From NCBI GenBank assembly GCA_012932295.1, contig JAAONU010000009.1, positions 9,651,535-9,715,534 of the forward strand: 64,000 nt of DNA, written 5' to 3'. Positions 58,101 to 64,000 of this stretch are shown here, one piece after another; within the stretch, counting starts at the first letter, position 1, and each line of letters begins with the position of its first letter. Made by a program: the position numbers and the translations under genes. Source of the DNA: Cyclina sinensis. Its lineage: Eukaryota; Mollusca; Bivalvia; Venerida; Veneridae. The notes beneath the pieces were generated by a model. The model was given only the letters and a program-made list of their open reading frames with translations, searched no databases and was not told the origin of the DNA.

Positions 58101-59790
58101 GACCGTGTGCACAGTTTTTCTTTCCGATTTCAAAAATGTCATCGCATGTCCTATTTTTTTACCTACTGACCTACTTTTTGTTTTTGGAGCTATGGCAATG
58201 AAATTTAGACCATGTACACAGTTTTTTGTTCCAATTTCAAAAACGTCTTAACATGACCTATATTTTAGACCTACTGACCTACTTTTTCTGTTGTTTAGCT
58301 ACAGCAATGAAATTTGGACCATGTGCACAGTTTTCCGTTCCGATTTCAAAAATGTAATCGCATGACCTACTTACCTACTTTTTGTTTTTGGAGCTATGGC
58401 AATGAAATTTGGACCATGTATACAGTTTTTGTTCAGATTTCAAAAACGTCATAGCATGACCTATATTTTTGACCTACTGACCTACTTTTTTGTTTTAAAG
58501 CTACGGCAATGAAATCTGGACTGTGTGTACAGCTTTTCGTTCGGATTTCAAAAATGTCATCTCATGACCTATATTTTGACTTACTGACCTTCTTTTCGTT
58601 TTTGTGATATGCATCATTACATTCATAAAAAATTCTTTCATTTTTGAACCCAGGTTAGTGCTTTAGGGCCATTGGCCTTCTTGTTTATTAATACTTGGAC
58701 AAAACAAGGCTAATGACACAACCTACATGTTAAATTATTCAAGTATGACCTTAACCTTTAAATGACCTTTACAGTCAAATTTCTAATTATTGCATTTTGC
58801 TAAAATAGCCAAACTTCTGGTTTTATGGACGGATTTGATCTATACAGGGACAAAACAACACTGAGAATAAAAGAAACGTGTTAAACAATTCAAGCATTAC
58901 CTTCATCTTAAATGACCTTGACATTACTTAGCTTGGCTATATCTTTGTTGTTAATGGATGTAGTGTCTTCGTGCTTGGACATAACTACTTTTTAGACAAT
59001 ACCTCCAGAGAAGGTTAAACTGAACTTGACTTAGACATTTAAGGTCAAATTTCTGAATGTTGCTAAAATTGGCAATAACTTTGTTATGTATAATTATATT
59101 TCCAAATGATGTTTCATTTGAAATCACTTCACCACAATGTGCTTCCTCTGATGTGTTTGCTTTTGGAAATAGAAAAAAGTTGAGCGTGGCCCCCGCTTGC
59201 GGTGGCTCTTGTTATATGTTATGATTCTTGGGTAACCTCTGGGAAATTCATTCATGAAGTCTATATTTTGAGAAAGCTTTTATCAACGACAAATTGTATT
59301 AGATAGGGTTACTTTATCGATACTGACTGCACACTATCACACAGACGGTCATAATAAATTATCCTTGACGCTAATCTAATACAAAATGTGGTATTTTGCA
59401 ATGAGATTTCCATATTTTTAAAGATCAAAGTGAAAAAAATAAATAACCATTTGATACTGAAGCTAGATCAGTTTCATTAATTGTCTAACAGTAAGAACAT
59501 ATACACGCTATAGATGTTTAGCTTAACTGCTCAAGCAAAAATATTCACGTTTCCTGCAAGTGAAAATAATAAAATCTGGGTATGTTGAACAAATTCTAAA
59601 ATGCAATACCAATTCCAGCGTGTTGATTTATTTGTCGCAAGAGAGCTGCTAAGACTTCACGTGACATTTACCTTCATGAGTGTTTGTGTATCATGCGCTC
59701 GGAAGAACTTCCTGAGGAAGGCGATATGTTCGTCGGGGGCCTTGTAATCGGAGTGTAGGACTGGAAGACTACTAACTATCTTGTTGGCAT
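39937..59790 (-). CDS. MPP/p55-family MAGUK scaffold (L27-L27-PDZ-SH3-GK), 16 exons
   Basis: A membrane-associated guanylate kinase homologue: a non-enzymatic scaffold that assembles polarity or synaptic complexes at cell junctions (family knowledge). Sixteen exons join in phase to 572 residues plus stop, close to human MPP7 length. Seen in order: N-terminal L27 (DEHIAFLRKFFRAHDTQTLMK), L27_C (VRELLQILSKPNFQALLYCHDKIA), PDZ (NEPLGATLQYN to GGAADRSGLLHIGDEI), SH3 (VRAFFDYNP, WWWQARKEG, GLIPARQLQER), basic Hook, PTYEEVELF, and a GK domain (VVLIGPPGVGRNELKRR, EFGEFKGNLYGT, KPFVIYIKPP) ending WVPLNWAR. The P-loop lacks the catalytic lysine, as in other MAGUKs. The L27_C, PDZ and PTYEEV wording is nearest the MPP3/4/7 group; PALS1 is a less likely alternative. 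No start codon is identified: the first exon begins mid-codon, so at least one exon lies upstream. Confidence 0.93.
40480..40566 (-). mobile_element. tRNA-derived SINE head
   Basis: On the minus strand an A-box-like TTTGGCTCAGTGGAAAG is followed about 30 bases later by a B-box-like GAGTTCAAATCCCGCTCC. The cloverleaf is not convincing enough for a functional tRNA, and the following sequence (to about 40400) looks like a SINE tail with an (AT)n end. Intron of the MPP gene. Confidence 0.5.
40690..40765 (+). repeat. Simple tandem repeat CATCAAAAC/CATCAAACC
   Basis: About eight 9 bp units alternating two forms, in the MPP intron just beside exon 15. Confidence 0.85.
40830..40970 (-). CDS. MPP exon 15: GK domain
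   Basis: Acceptor TCTTTTCAG, donor GTGAGT, 47 codons, phase 0. Encodes ALKFLRSAEIKPFVIYIKPP and the variable lid region. Confidence 0.96.
41066..41430 (+). repeat. Direct duplication of about 145 bp around a tRNA-like spacer
   Basis: Segments starting AACTTGATTATCTATAACTC (41070) and AATCTTGATTATTTATAATTC (41284) share 'ACAGCGCTATTTGTGCAGTG' and 'CGCCTGTCACC.GTGTG'. The spacer at 41205-41283 has a B-box-like GGGTTCGAATCCTC and an A-box-like TAGCTGAGTAATC, so the unit may be a tRNA-derived SINE dimer. Confidence 0.55.
42020..42128 (-). CDS. MPP exon 14: GK domain
   Basis: Acceptor TTACATGCAG, donor GTAAAC, 109 bases. Encodes FVEFGEFKGNLYGTTYASIR, the most conserved GK stretch of MAGUKs. Confidence 0.96.
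42723..42816 (-). CDS. MPP exon 13: GK domain
   Basis: Acceptor TGCTTGCAG, donor GTATGT, 94 bases. Encodes TSRRRKQHEQDSREYHFV and REEIERGIINH, the GMP-binding-like subdomain. Confidence 0.93.
42995..43652 (-). mobile_element. Tandem-core element (TGCCCCCGAAGG family), minus copy
   Basis: The same ends as 31111-31598 in reverse: AAACAAGAACTGTCAC with TGACAATGCCCCCC at the left and CTTCGGGGGCA at the right. It lies in the MPP intron between exons 12 and 13. Confidence 0.75.
44300..44380 (-). CDS. MPP exon 12: GK P-loop-like region
   Basis: Acceptor CTATTTCAG, donor GTTAGT (weak but in phase), 81 bases. Encodes GPPGVGRNELKRRVM; the P-loop lysine of active guanylate kinases is absent, as expected for MAGUKs. 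Confidence 0.93.
44640..44726 (-). CDS. MPP exon 11: entry of GK domain
   Basis: Acceptor ACTACCTGCAG, donor GTAATA, 87 bases. Encodes YDIEDIPTYEEVELF and RFRPVVLI, the conserved PTYEEV motif and the first GK strand. Confidence 0.94.
45159..45269 (-). CDS. MPP exon 10: basic Hook region
   Basis: Acceptor ATCTTACAG, donor GTATCA, 111 bases. Encodes CRISPKVPRARRVKKTMYQ, the basic Hook segment that in other MAGUKs binds protein 4.1 family proteins. Confidence 0.88.
45472..45536 (-). CDS. MPP exon 9: start of Hook region
   Basis: Acceptor TGTTTTAAG, donor GTAAGT, 65 bases; phases fit both neighbours. Encodes TEIMRRYHSDEDLRNCTGRSP, a polar linker between SH3 and GK domains. Confidence 0.85.
46704..46900 (-). 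CDS. MPP exon 8: SH3 domain
   Basis: Acceptor TTCTTATCAG, donor GTGTAG, 65 codons plus two bases. Encodes VRAFFDYNP, GLNFCRGDVLHIVSQDDPWW and TGLIPARQLQE: a complete MAGUK-type SH3. Confidence 0.96.
47153..47227 (-). CDS. MPP exon 7: end of PDZ
   Basis: Acceptor TTTGTTTCAG, donor GTAAGA, 25 codons, phase 0. Encodes SKMSGSISMKIVSGANRLV, the last PDZ strand. A longer open frame over it in another phase is a shadow. Confidence 0.9.
47310..47979. mobile_element. Inverted-repeat element with G/C-homopolymer ends and 8 bp target duplication
   Basis: The left end CCCGCGGCGGGGGGCGGGGG continues as a G run, then GCACTTG; the right end is CAAGTAC followed by a C run and CCCGGG. ATTAAAGA is present on both sides (47302-47309, 47980-47987). 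The interior has multiple 'ACAATGGGGT' motifs. It has no transposase; the 8 bp duplication fits hAT-type insertion. Confidence 0.75.
48019..50035 (+). repeat. 56 bp satellite, about 36 units, with higher-order structure
   Basis: The unit contains CGATTATAGGTGACTTGATC and CTATCGTAGCGACATATTGT followed by one of two variable tails: GCAGTTTGTATTGTGC (type A) or GATGCTTATATTGTGC (type B), plus a shortened A form ending GTATGTGCG. Characteristic variants (GCAGTATGTATGTGCGG, GTGATCCTTAT, GTGAATTGATCC) recur in the same order about 391 bp apart (48930 and 49321), i.e. seven units. The last 250 bp are degraded by indels. It lies in the MPP intron between exons 6 and 7. Confidence 0.95.
50036..51544. 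other. MPP intron, unique-looking DNA
   Basis: AT-rich intron with no gene or element recognised, except a short 27 bp duplication (GATCTTTCCCACCTTTCTAC) near 50650-50700. Confidence 0.5.
51545..52095 (-). repeat. 52 bp minisatellite made from an exon end plus splice donor, ten copies
   Basis: In gene orientation each unit reads GATGAGGTGGTACAAATGCTG, then GTAAGTCGTTCAGGTACA and about ten more bases. The first (52072) is the true end of MPP exon 6; nine further copies lie in the intron at 52 bp steps to 51545. Seven of the nine keep a usable-looking GTAAGT, GTAAAT or GTTAGT donor; one has lost GT (GATAAAT). One unit contains a 26 bp internal duplication. Confidence 0.95.
52072..52157 (-). 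CDS. MPP exon 6: PDZ, followed by repeated donor
   Basis: Acceptor TCTTTCTAG, donor GTAAGT, 86 bases. Encodes LLHIGDEILEVAGKSV and KTPDEVVQML. The last bases of the exon and the donor are the founder unit of the downstream 52 bp minisatellite at 51545-52095. Confidence 0.94.
52768..52849 (-). CDS. MPP exon 5: PDZ core
   Basis: Acceptor TCTTTCAG, donor GTATGT, 27 codons plus one base. Encodes GATLQYNDESGTLQIARI and GGAADRS; with the previous exon it gives the EPLGAT ligand loop. Confidence 0.95.
53305..53442 (-). CDS. MPP exon 4: end of L27_C, start of PDZ
   Basis: Acceptor CATCTTCAG, donor GTAAGT, 46 codons, phase 0. Encodes ALLYCHDKIASRDFSP and TVIQFIKTNEPL, the first PDZ strand and start of the carboxylate-binding loop. 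Confidence 0.95.
54131..54211 (-). CDS. MPP exon 3: L27 / L27_C junction
   Basis: Acceptor GTCTTTCAG, donor GTAGAT, 27 codons, phase 0. Encodes ALVRELLQILSKPNFQ, diagnostic of the second L27. Confidence 0.92.
54517..55215. mobile_element. TIR element filled with an 11 bp WCGCNGTA-type array in both orientations
   Basis: Thirty-three bases at 54517-54549 (starting CTGCCCTCACACATACCTCG) are the exact reverse complement of 55183-55215. The interior is a degenerate roughly 11 bp repeat of type TCGCAGTAAGG/ACGCAGTAGGG that switches strand several times (reverse at 54535-54590 and 54870-54920, forward at 54590-54650, 54725-54840 and 54925-55080). It is strikingly CpG-rich against an AT-rich background. 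No transposase is seen; short frames here are artefacts of the repeat. Intron between MPP exons 2 and 3. Confidence 0.88.
55216..56417. other. MPP intron, no feature recognised
   Basis: AT-rich intronic DNA between the CpG-rich element and exon 2. No repeat architecture or coding signal was recognised. Confidence 0.4.
56418..56495 (-). CDS. MPP exon 2: L27
   Basis: Acceptor CTTATCCAG, donor GTAAGT, 26 codons, phase 0. The correct frame reads IFRKLYMVECRRLSPLTRA; a longer open frame across the same DNA is a shadow. Confidence 0.85.
56670..59212 (+). mobile_element. Tandem-core element (TTTTAGCTCGAC family) in MPP intron 1
   Basis: Left end TTTTAGCTCGACTTTTTTTG, then a CCGTTGCCGTTG run; units of about 180 bp with 'GACACAACAACCCTTTGGAC' and 'ATTGAATTTTGCTAAAATTG'; right end AAAAAAGTTGAGC, a GCCCCCGC/GCGGTGGC hairpin and TCTTGTTA. 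It is split by the insertion at about 57566-58686. Confidence 0.75.
57566..58686 (+). mobile_element. Nested tandem-core element, about nine units of 110-120 bp
   Basis: Units read 'TTTTTGACCTACTGACCTAC', 'AGCTACAGCAATGAAATTTGG', 'GTGTGCACAGTTTTTCGTT', 'CAAAAATGTCATGGCATGAC'. It ends GTGCTTTAGGGCCATTGGCC, then TTCTTGTTT. Host units stop before it and resume at ATTAATACTTGGACAAAAC. Confidence 0.75.
59672..59790 (-). CDS. MPP exon 1 in window: N-terminal L27
   Basis: Acceptor TTTATTGCAG, donor GTAAAT, 119 bases with two bases of a split codon at the start. Encodes ANKIVSSLPVLHSDYK and HIAFLRKFFRAHDTQTLMK, first helices of the L27 heterodimerisation domain. Confidence 0.88.
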
Positions 59791-62233
59791 CTGCAATAAA
59801 CCATGTTTAGCATAATTACGCCCTTAGCATAACAATGTGCGCATTCTTCAGTTTCGTCTTTTTTCCCTACGCTCTTCTTTGTTTCAACACGGAAACTGTC
59901 ACCCTGTCTTCATTCTACAGATCTCAGACAGCTCGCTAACAATGTTTTTATGTTGTTTACAAACTCGCTACCTTTTTAACAGATTACAAGAATTGTATAC
60001 AAGACTGCTTAGAATGTGTTGCACGAACACATTTACGACAGTTTGCCTCTAATCTGAATGACTTGAGTCTAAAACATGTTTTCTAGACAGGAAACTAGAC
60101 AACAGAACTAAGAATTGACGCCAACAGCTTTAAACACAGGTACTGGGAACATTAACGTTTTTTTTTTTTTGTAATTTTAACTACACATGTAACTGTCTGT
60201 CAATTTTGTGTCAAACCTTACAACCATAAGTACATTAAAAGGTAAAGACTTATTAATACTCGACGTTACATCGTATAGCCGAGTATTTTTGTCCAAGCGT
60301 AATTGATTACAAAACCAGTTTTAGTTTTAGTATGCTCGAGTAATTCGAGAGTTATCATTCGAAAGTTTCGTGAGTTGAAAATCAGTTTTAGCGACCGCTC
60401 TAAACACACAAAAAATCAAATTCGATGTCTATGAGGTAGTTTAAGGTTTATCAACATGGATTTATATTCAAATTAATCTTTTAACAGAAATGTCTATGCA
60501 TTATTGATGTTGATGTTCTTTAAGTTTAAAATGTTTTTTGAATGTTTTGCAAGGCTGGGGAGCCACATCTAGGTGGCAGTACTATGGGGACAGAACGTTC
60601 CATTGCCGGTAATGGTTCCAGATTTATTTTTCCTATCTAAATTTGAGGGTTTTATCTGTGGTTTTACCTGGGCAATTCTGCCACCGTTTGCTAAACATTT
60701 GATTAACATTAGACAGAGACAAATACTTATTGTATATATTTCTTTCATTAGTCAAAGATAAATATCTAACGTACATATTTTCATTGAAATCTTATTCAAT
60801 TTGTAAATCGCCTCATGTATGTGTTGTTCCTCTAATAGAAGCGTAACCTCGCAATCTGTAGACTGAGTTTGTCTTATTTGATAGTTACTTTTTGTAGAGA
60901 TGAGTATGGACCTGTGTTTTACACTGACCCCGTTTCAAAGTAGCAAACCGAGATCATGCTTATTTAAAATCTGATGCTTATCAGGCCTAAGTGTTTATTC
61001 TTTACTTCAATTTTGGACCGAAACAATTCCGATGCAGTTAGCTGTTGTTTCCAAAAGTTGTCATCTAGTTCAAAGAGGAATAATGTTTAGGTAATTAGTG
61101 TTTTCTTCAAATGAAATTTCACAGTACTGCCAGCTGAACATTACACAGACATTCGGTAAAGTACATTTTTAAATAATTAAAATCCTTTTTACTAAGACAG
61201 AAATTGCGACCGTTTTCAAACTAGCGTTTATCGTTATCACATGTATACATGTATATTCCAAAATTCATCCGTTGTTGTACTTCCTTGACAGCGTATTGGT
61301 CGGATTTGAGCAAAAAACAGAGACAAGAATTTTATTCATGCCTAATTTCTGTAAAATTGACATTGCTTTACAAAAATACTTCACTGCATTTCGACCAAGC
61401 ATGTATGTTTTTCCTTACCTATAAATGCAGCTATATCAGAAATACTTGAGAAATATAGACACTTGATCTCCTGTCTGACTTTAGTCAAAAAGTTAATGAA
61501 GTTTTAAAGACATGAAAATAAGCAGTTATTGTCCATGCCTTGATTAAATCATGTCTACAACGGAAACACTCCATCAGATAAATATTTTGATTTTCATGCT
61601 TTTTGTAAAAATATTTATTGACGAAATCTGCAGAGGCATCCATAGGTTATGAAAGATCTACATATTGGGTCAATGTGTTTTCTGTGATGTGCACACACAT
61701 ATGATCGCTGTTAAATGACTCTTATAATCCTTTCCACATGTCGTCATCTTGTTTATTTTTTGACATCAAGTCAGACAGGAGATAAAGTTTTTCTATGCAT
61801 TAACATGTAAGAAAAAAGCATGTAAGTATTAAGTAATCTATGTGCGGTCGTACTGCATTGAGATATTTTGTATAGCAATGTCAATTTAGTAGAAATATTA
61901 TATGGATACTTGCTTAATGAGTTACCTCTATTTTACAGTATTTTATACAGAATTTTGGATTCCGAAATTCTTGAAACAGGCTCGATCATTTCAGATGGTC
62001 ACAGTATTTTATATACTTAGACATGCATGCCTTAAACACCGAGTGTCCGATATGGAGTAATAATAGCTGGTGTATTTAAGGATAACATTAACTCGTCTAA
62101 CTTAGACATTTTTTCTAGAAAATAGTCAAACTTTTGAGACGAAATGAAGCAGGTTTTAGGAAAGGACATTGATCATATCTTCATAGAAAATAGTCTTATA
62201 ATAAAAGTTGTTGAAAGGAAACAAAGTTACTGA
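59791..62233. other. Upstream region of the MPP gene
   Basis: AT-rich DNA with no repeat element and no clear promoter. It contains only the weak exon candidate at 61419-61474. No reverse transcriptase, RNase H or LTR-like sequence was recognised to the left of the integrase frame. Confidence 0.4.
61419..61474 (-). CDS. Possible upstream MPP exon (weak)
   Basis: On the minus strand, GTCAG-type acceptor, 56 bases and donor GTAAGG. Its end leaves one base that, joined to the first confirmed exon, gives an aspartate codon (reading ...DIAAFI-D-ANKIV). The phase match and donor are the only support; no start codon is seen and the chance-match risk is high. Confidence 0.3.
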
Positions 62234-63889
62234 GTGTTTTTTTGGATAGATTTTGATTTGATAGATAGATGGCGACGTGCTGTCATTGATGATAAACCCC
62301 TAAACAGATACTTTCATAAGGACGATTTAACAATGAGGAAACAATTCAGACATTTTAGAATGAAAAGAGGTGTTTTATTTAGGACAGTAAAGGAAGAAGA
62401 TGTAGAAATAGAACAGCTTGTGATTCCAGAATGTTATAGAGAAGAGATTCTTAAGGGACTGCACGATGACATTGGACATCCAGGTCAAGAAAGGACAGTG
62501 CGTTTAATGAGAGAAAGGTATTATTGGCCGAGAATAGGAACAGATGTTGCAACCTGGATTTCAAAATGTGACCGCTGCATCAGAAGAAAATCAAAGATCG
62601 AAAGGGCACCTCTAGTAAACATCCAGAGTTCATATCCACTTGAATTAGTTTGCATAGAGTTTTTGACTTTAGAACCATCCAAAGGAAACTATGGAAATGT
62701 CTTGATAATGACAGACCATTACACAAAATTTGCAAAAGCTATTTGTACAAAGAACCAAACAGCTAAAACAACTGCTGGCGCATTGTACAATGAGTTCATT
62801 GTAAACTTTGGCATCCCAACCAGACTTCACTCCGACCAAGGAGCCAACTTCGAGAGTAAAGTAATCAGTGAGCTTTGTAAACTTACCAACATGCAGAAAA
62901 GTCACACAACGCCTTACCACCCACAAGGCAATGCCGGTCCAGAAAGGTTCAATAGAACACTTCTAAGCATGTTGGGTACTCTTGAGGAAGAACAAAAGAA
63001 AGACTGGAAGAAATATTTGAATTCCTTAGTCTATTTCTACAATTGTACACCACATGAGACAACCAGAATAGCACCCTATGAACTACTTTTTGGCAGGAAA
63101 CCAACATTACCTATTGATATCACTTTTGAGAAAGCTCAGGATGAAAGTAAAAGGAAAAGCACACAGGAATATATACAAGAATTGCATGAACAAATGGAGA
63201 AGGCTCATCAGATTGTCTTGGAACACATGTCAAAAGCTCAAGTGAAGCAAAAGAAATATTATGATAAGAAGGCAAAAGTTGTAAGAATGTCTATTGATGA
63301 CAAAGTCCTTGTAAAGAGACTACCTTTTGATGGAAAACACAAAATCCAAGGCAGGTTTGAGCCAGATACATATGTCATTATAGAACAACCAAGGCTGGAT
63401 ATTCATGTATTCAGGATAAAATCAGAGCAATCAGGAATTGAAAAGACCTTACATCACAATCATCTACTACTGGTAGACTATCGGAGTTTTAATGATGAAA
63501 CAAGTGATGAAGGTAAAGAGGATCCAAATAGAAAAGGGGATAAGGAAAACAGGGATGCATCCAAAAGTATAGAAAGTAAGGATAGAGGAGGTGACATCAC
63601 AAGTAAAAAGAAAGAAAGTATAGATAACTCTGATGGAGGACAAAGTTATGCAGGACATGCATATCAGTATGGGGACGCCCATAATGAAGAAGTTATCGAT
63701 CAGAGGAAAGAAGAAGTAGATAAGGATGAAGAGAAAGAAGCAGAAAAAACTGCATATTTATCTTCTTCTTCAGAAGATCAATCAGATGACAGTGATAGTG
63801 AAGATGACAAGGATATGTTAGGGATGTTAGAAACATCCAAACAGTACATGAGGATCCAGTACAAGAAAATCAGACTAATATTGAGATGA
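62234..63889 (+). CDS. Ty3/gypsy-type integrase reading frame, 551 codons, with acidic tail
   Basis: Integrase of LTR retrotransposons, which inserts element DNA into chromosomes (family knowledge). Seen: an HHCC zinc finger (H77, H82, C112, C115; spacing 4, 29, 2), YYWPRIGTDVATWI between them, then a DDE core with D201 (LHSDQGANF) and E237 (GNAGPERFNR), 35 residues apart. The first acidic position is E142 (VCIEFLTLEPSKG; codon GAG at 62657) where Asp is normal, so catalysis is doubtful. A GPY/F-like barrel follows (KIQGRFEPD, LHHNHLLLV), then a 120-residue Glu/Asp/Ser/Lys-rich tail. The first codon is GTG after an in-frame TGA; the true start is unclear. No gag, protease, reverse transcriptase or LTR is seen, so this is a partial element or a co-opted integrase. 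After the stop another frame stays open to the window edge. Confidence 0.85.
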   Translation: MFFWIDFDLIDRWRRAVIDDKPLNRYFHKDDLTMRKQFRHFRMKRGVLFRTVKEEDVEIEQLVIPECYREEILKGLHDDIGHPGQERTVRLMRERYYWPRIGTDVATWISKCDRCIRRKSKIERAPLVNIQSSYPLELVCIEFLTLEPSKGNYGNVLIMTDHYTKFAKAICTKNQTAKTTAGALYNEFIVNFGIPTRLHSDQGANFESKVISELCKLTNMQKSHTTPYHPQGNAGPERFNRTLLSMLGTLEEEQKKDWKKYLNSLVYFYNCTPHETTRIAPYELLFGRKPTLPIDITFEKAQDESKRKSTQEYIQELHEQMEKAHQIVLEHMSKAQVKQKKYYDKKAKVVRMSIDDKVLVKRLPFDGKHKIQGRFEPDTYVIIEQPRLDIHVFRIKSEQSGIEKTLHHNHLLLVDYRSFNDETSDEGKEDPNRKGDKENRDASKSIESKDRGGDITSKKKESIDNSDGGQSYAGHAYQYGDAHNEEVIDQRKEEVDKDEEKEAEKTAYLSSSSEDQSDDSDSEDDKDMLGMLETSKQYMRIQYKKIRLILR

Positions 63890-64000
63890 CTACATATATT
63901 GCATATGATAATGACATATTGAGAACTAAAGTAGATCTAGGAACAGATATGTTAAGAAAACACCAAGATACTGAGAAAGAGAATATCCAGCAGATAGTTA
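63886..64000 (+). CDS. Open frame continuing past the integrase stop, to window edge
   Basis: The ATG at 63886 overlaps the integrase stop (ATGA) in a different frame, and the frame remains open through 64000 with a composition like the integrase tail (MTTYIAYDND, then KVDLGTDMLRKHQ). This frame is also open for a while upstream of the ATG, which suggests a one-base frameshift in the tail rather than a separate gene. Confidence 0.4.
   Translation, partial: MTTYIAYDNDILRTKVDLGTDMLRKHQDTEKENIQQIV

Noticed and set aside
61900..62233. Reverse transcriptase or LTR upstream of the integrase
   Set aside because: No YxDD-type motif, primer-binding site or TG...CA terminal repeat could be seen; the integrase frame is preceded by stops.

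Overview
This window reads as a bivalve mollusc nuclear genome (inference). Evidence is AT-rich DNA, small exons in long introns with GT-AG borders, animal-type PRMT2 and MAGUK proteins, and a dense load of interspersed repeats of the kind common in bivalves (ends such as TTTTATGCCCCCGAAGG or TTTTAGCTCACCTGAG, runs of CCGTCCGTC, and cores of roughly 150-165 bp repeats ending '...TTATGGCCCTTTGAT'). Species cannot be fixed from the sequence.

Layout. (1) 1-18850, plus strand: the 3' eight coding exons of a PRMT2-type arginine methyltransferase (half an SH3 domain plus a complete methyltransferase core), entering from beyond the left edge. (2) 18851-26465: intergenic, mostly transposon remains. 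(3) 26466-about 30385, plus strand: a three-coding-exon gene for an unrecognised 82-residue protein with a spliced 3' UTR. (4) 30390-39936: intergenic, dominated by a 2.4 kb tandem-repeat element and a remarkable self-complementary array element at 35563-36538. (5) 39937-59790, minus strand: sixteen coding exons of an MPP/p55-family MAGUK scaffold (L27-L27-PDZ-SH3-guanylate kinase-like), 572 residues, complete at the C terminus; the first exon or exons lie upstream, with one weak candidate at 61419-61474. (6) 62234-63889, plus strand: an uninterrupted 551-codon Ty3/gypsy-type integrase reading frame with an acidic tail.

The three cellular genes have no evident functional link: a nuclear/cytoplasmic methyltransferase, an unknown small acidic protein, and a junctional/synaptic scaffold.

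The most unusual material is structural. Two elements (35563-36538 and 54517-55215) have good terminal inverted repeats and interiors built almost wholly from short self-complementary, CpG-bearing repeats. In both large genes, the 3' end of a coding exon together with its 5' splice site has been tandemly duplicated (PRMT2 exon, 3 copies, 76 bp period; MPP PDZ exon, 10 copies, 52 bp period). Many repeat families share one architecture (subterminal inverted repeat, tandem core, 3' hairpin, CTTGTT/CTAGTT end) that fits non-autonomous Helentron-like elements. A 2 kb, 56 bp satellite with a seven-unit higher-order period sits inside a MAGUK intron. All coordinates were read by eye; exon borders were checked by reading phase and by agreement with known family order.
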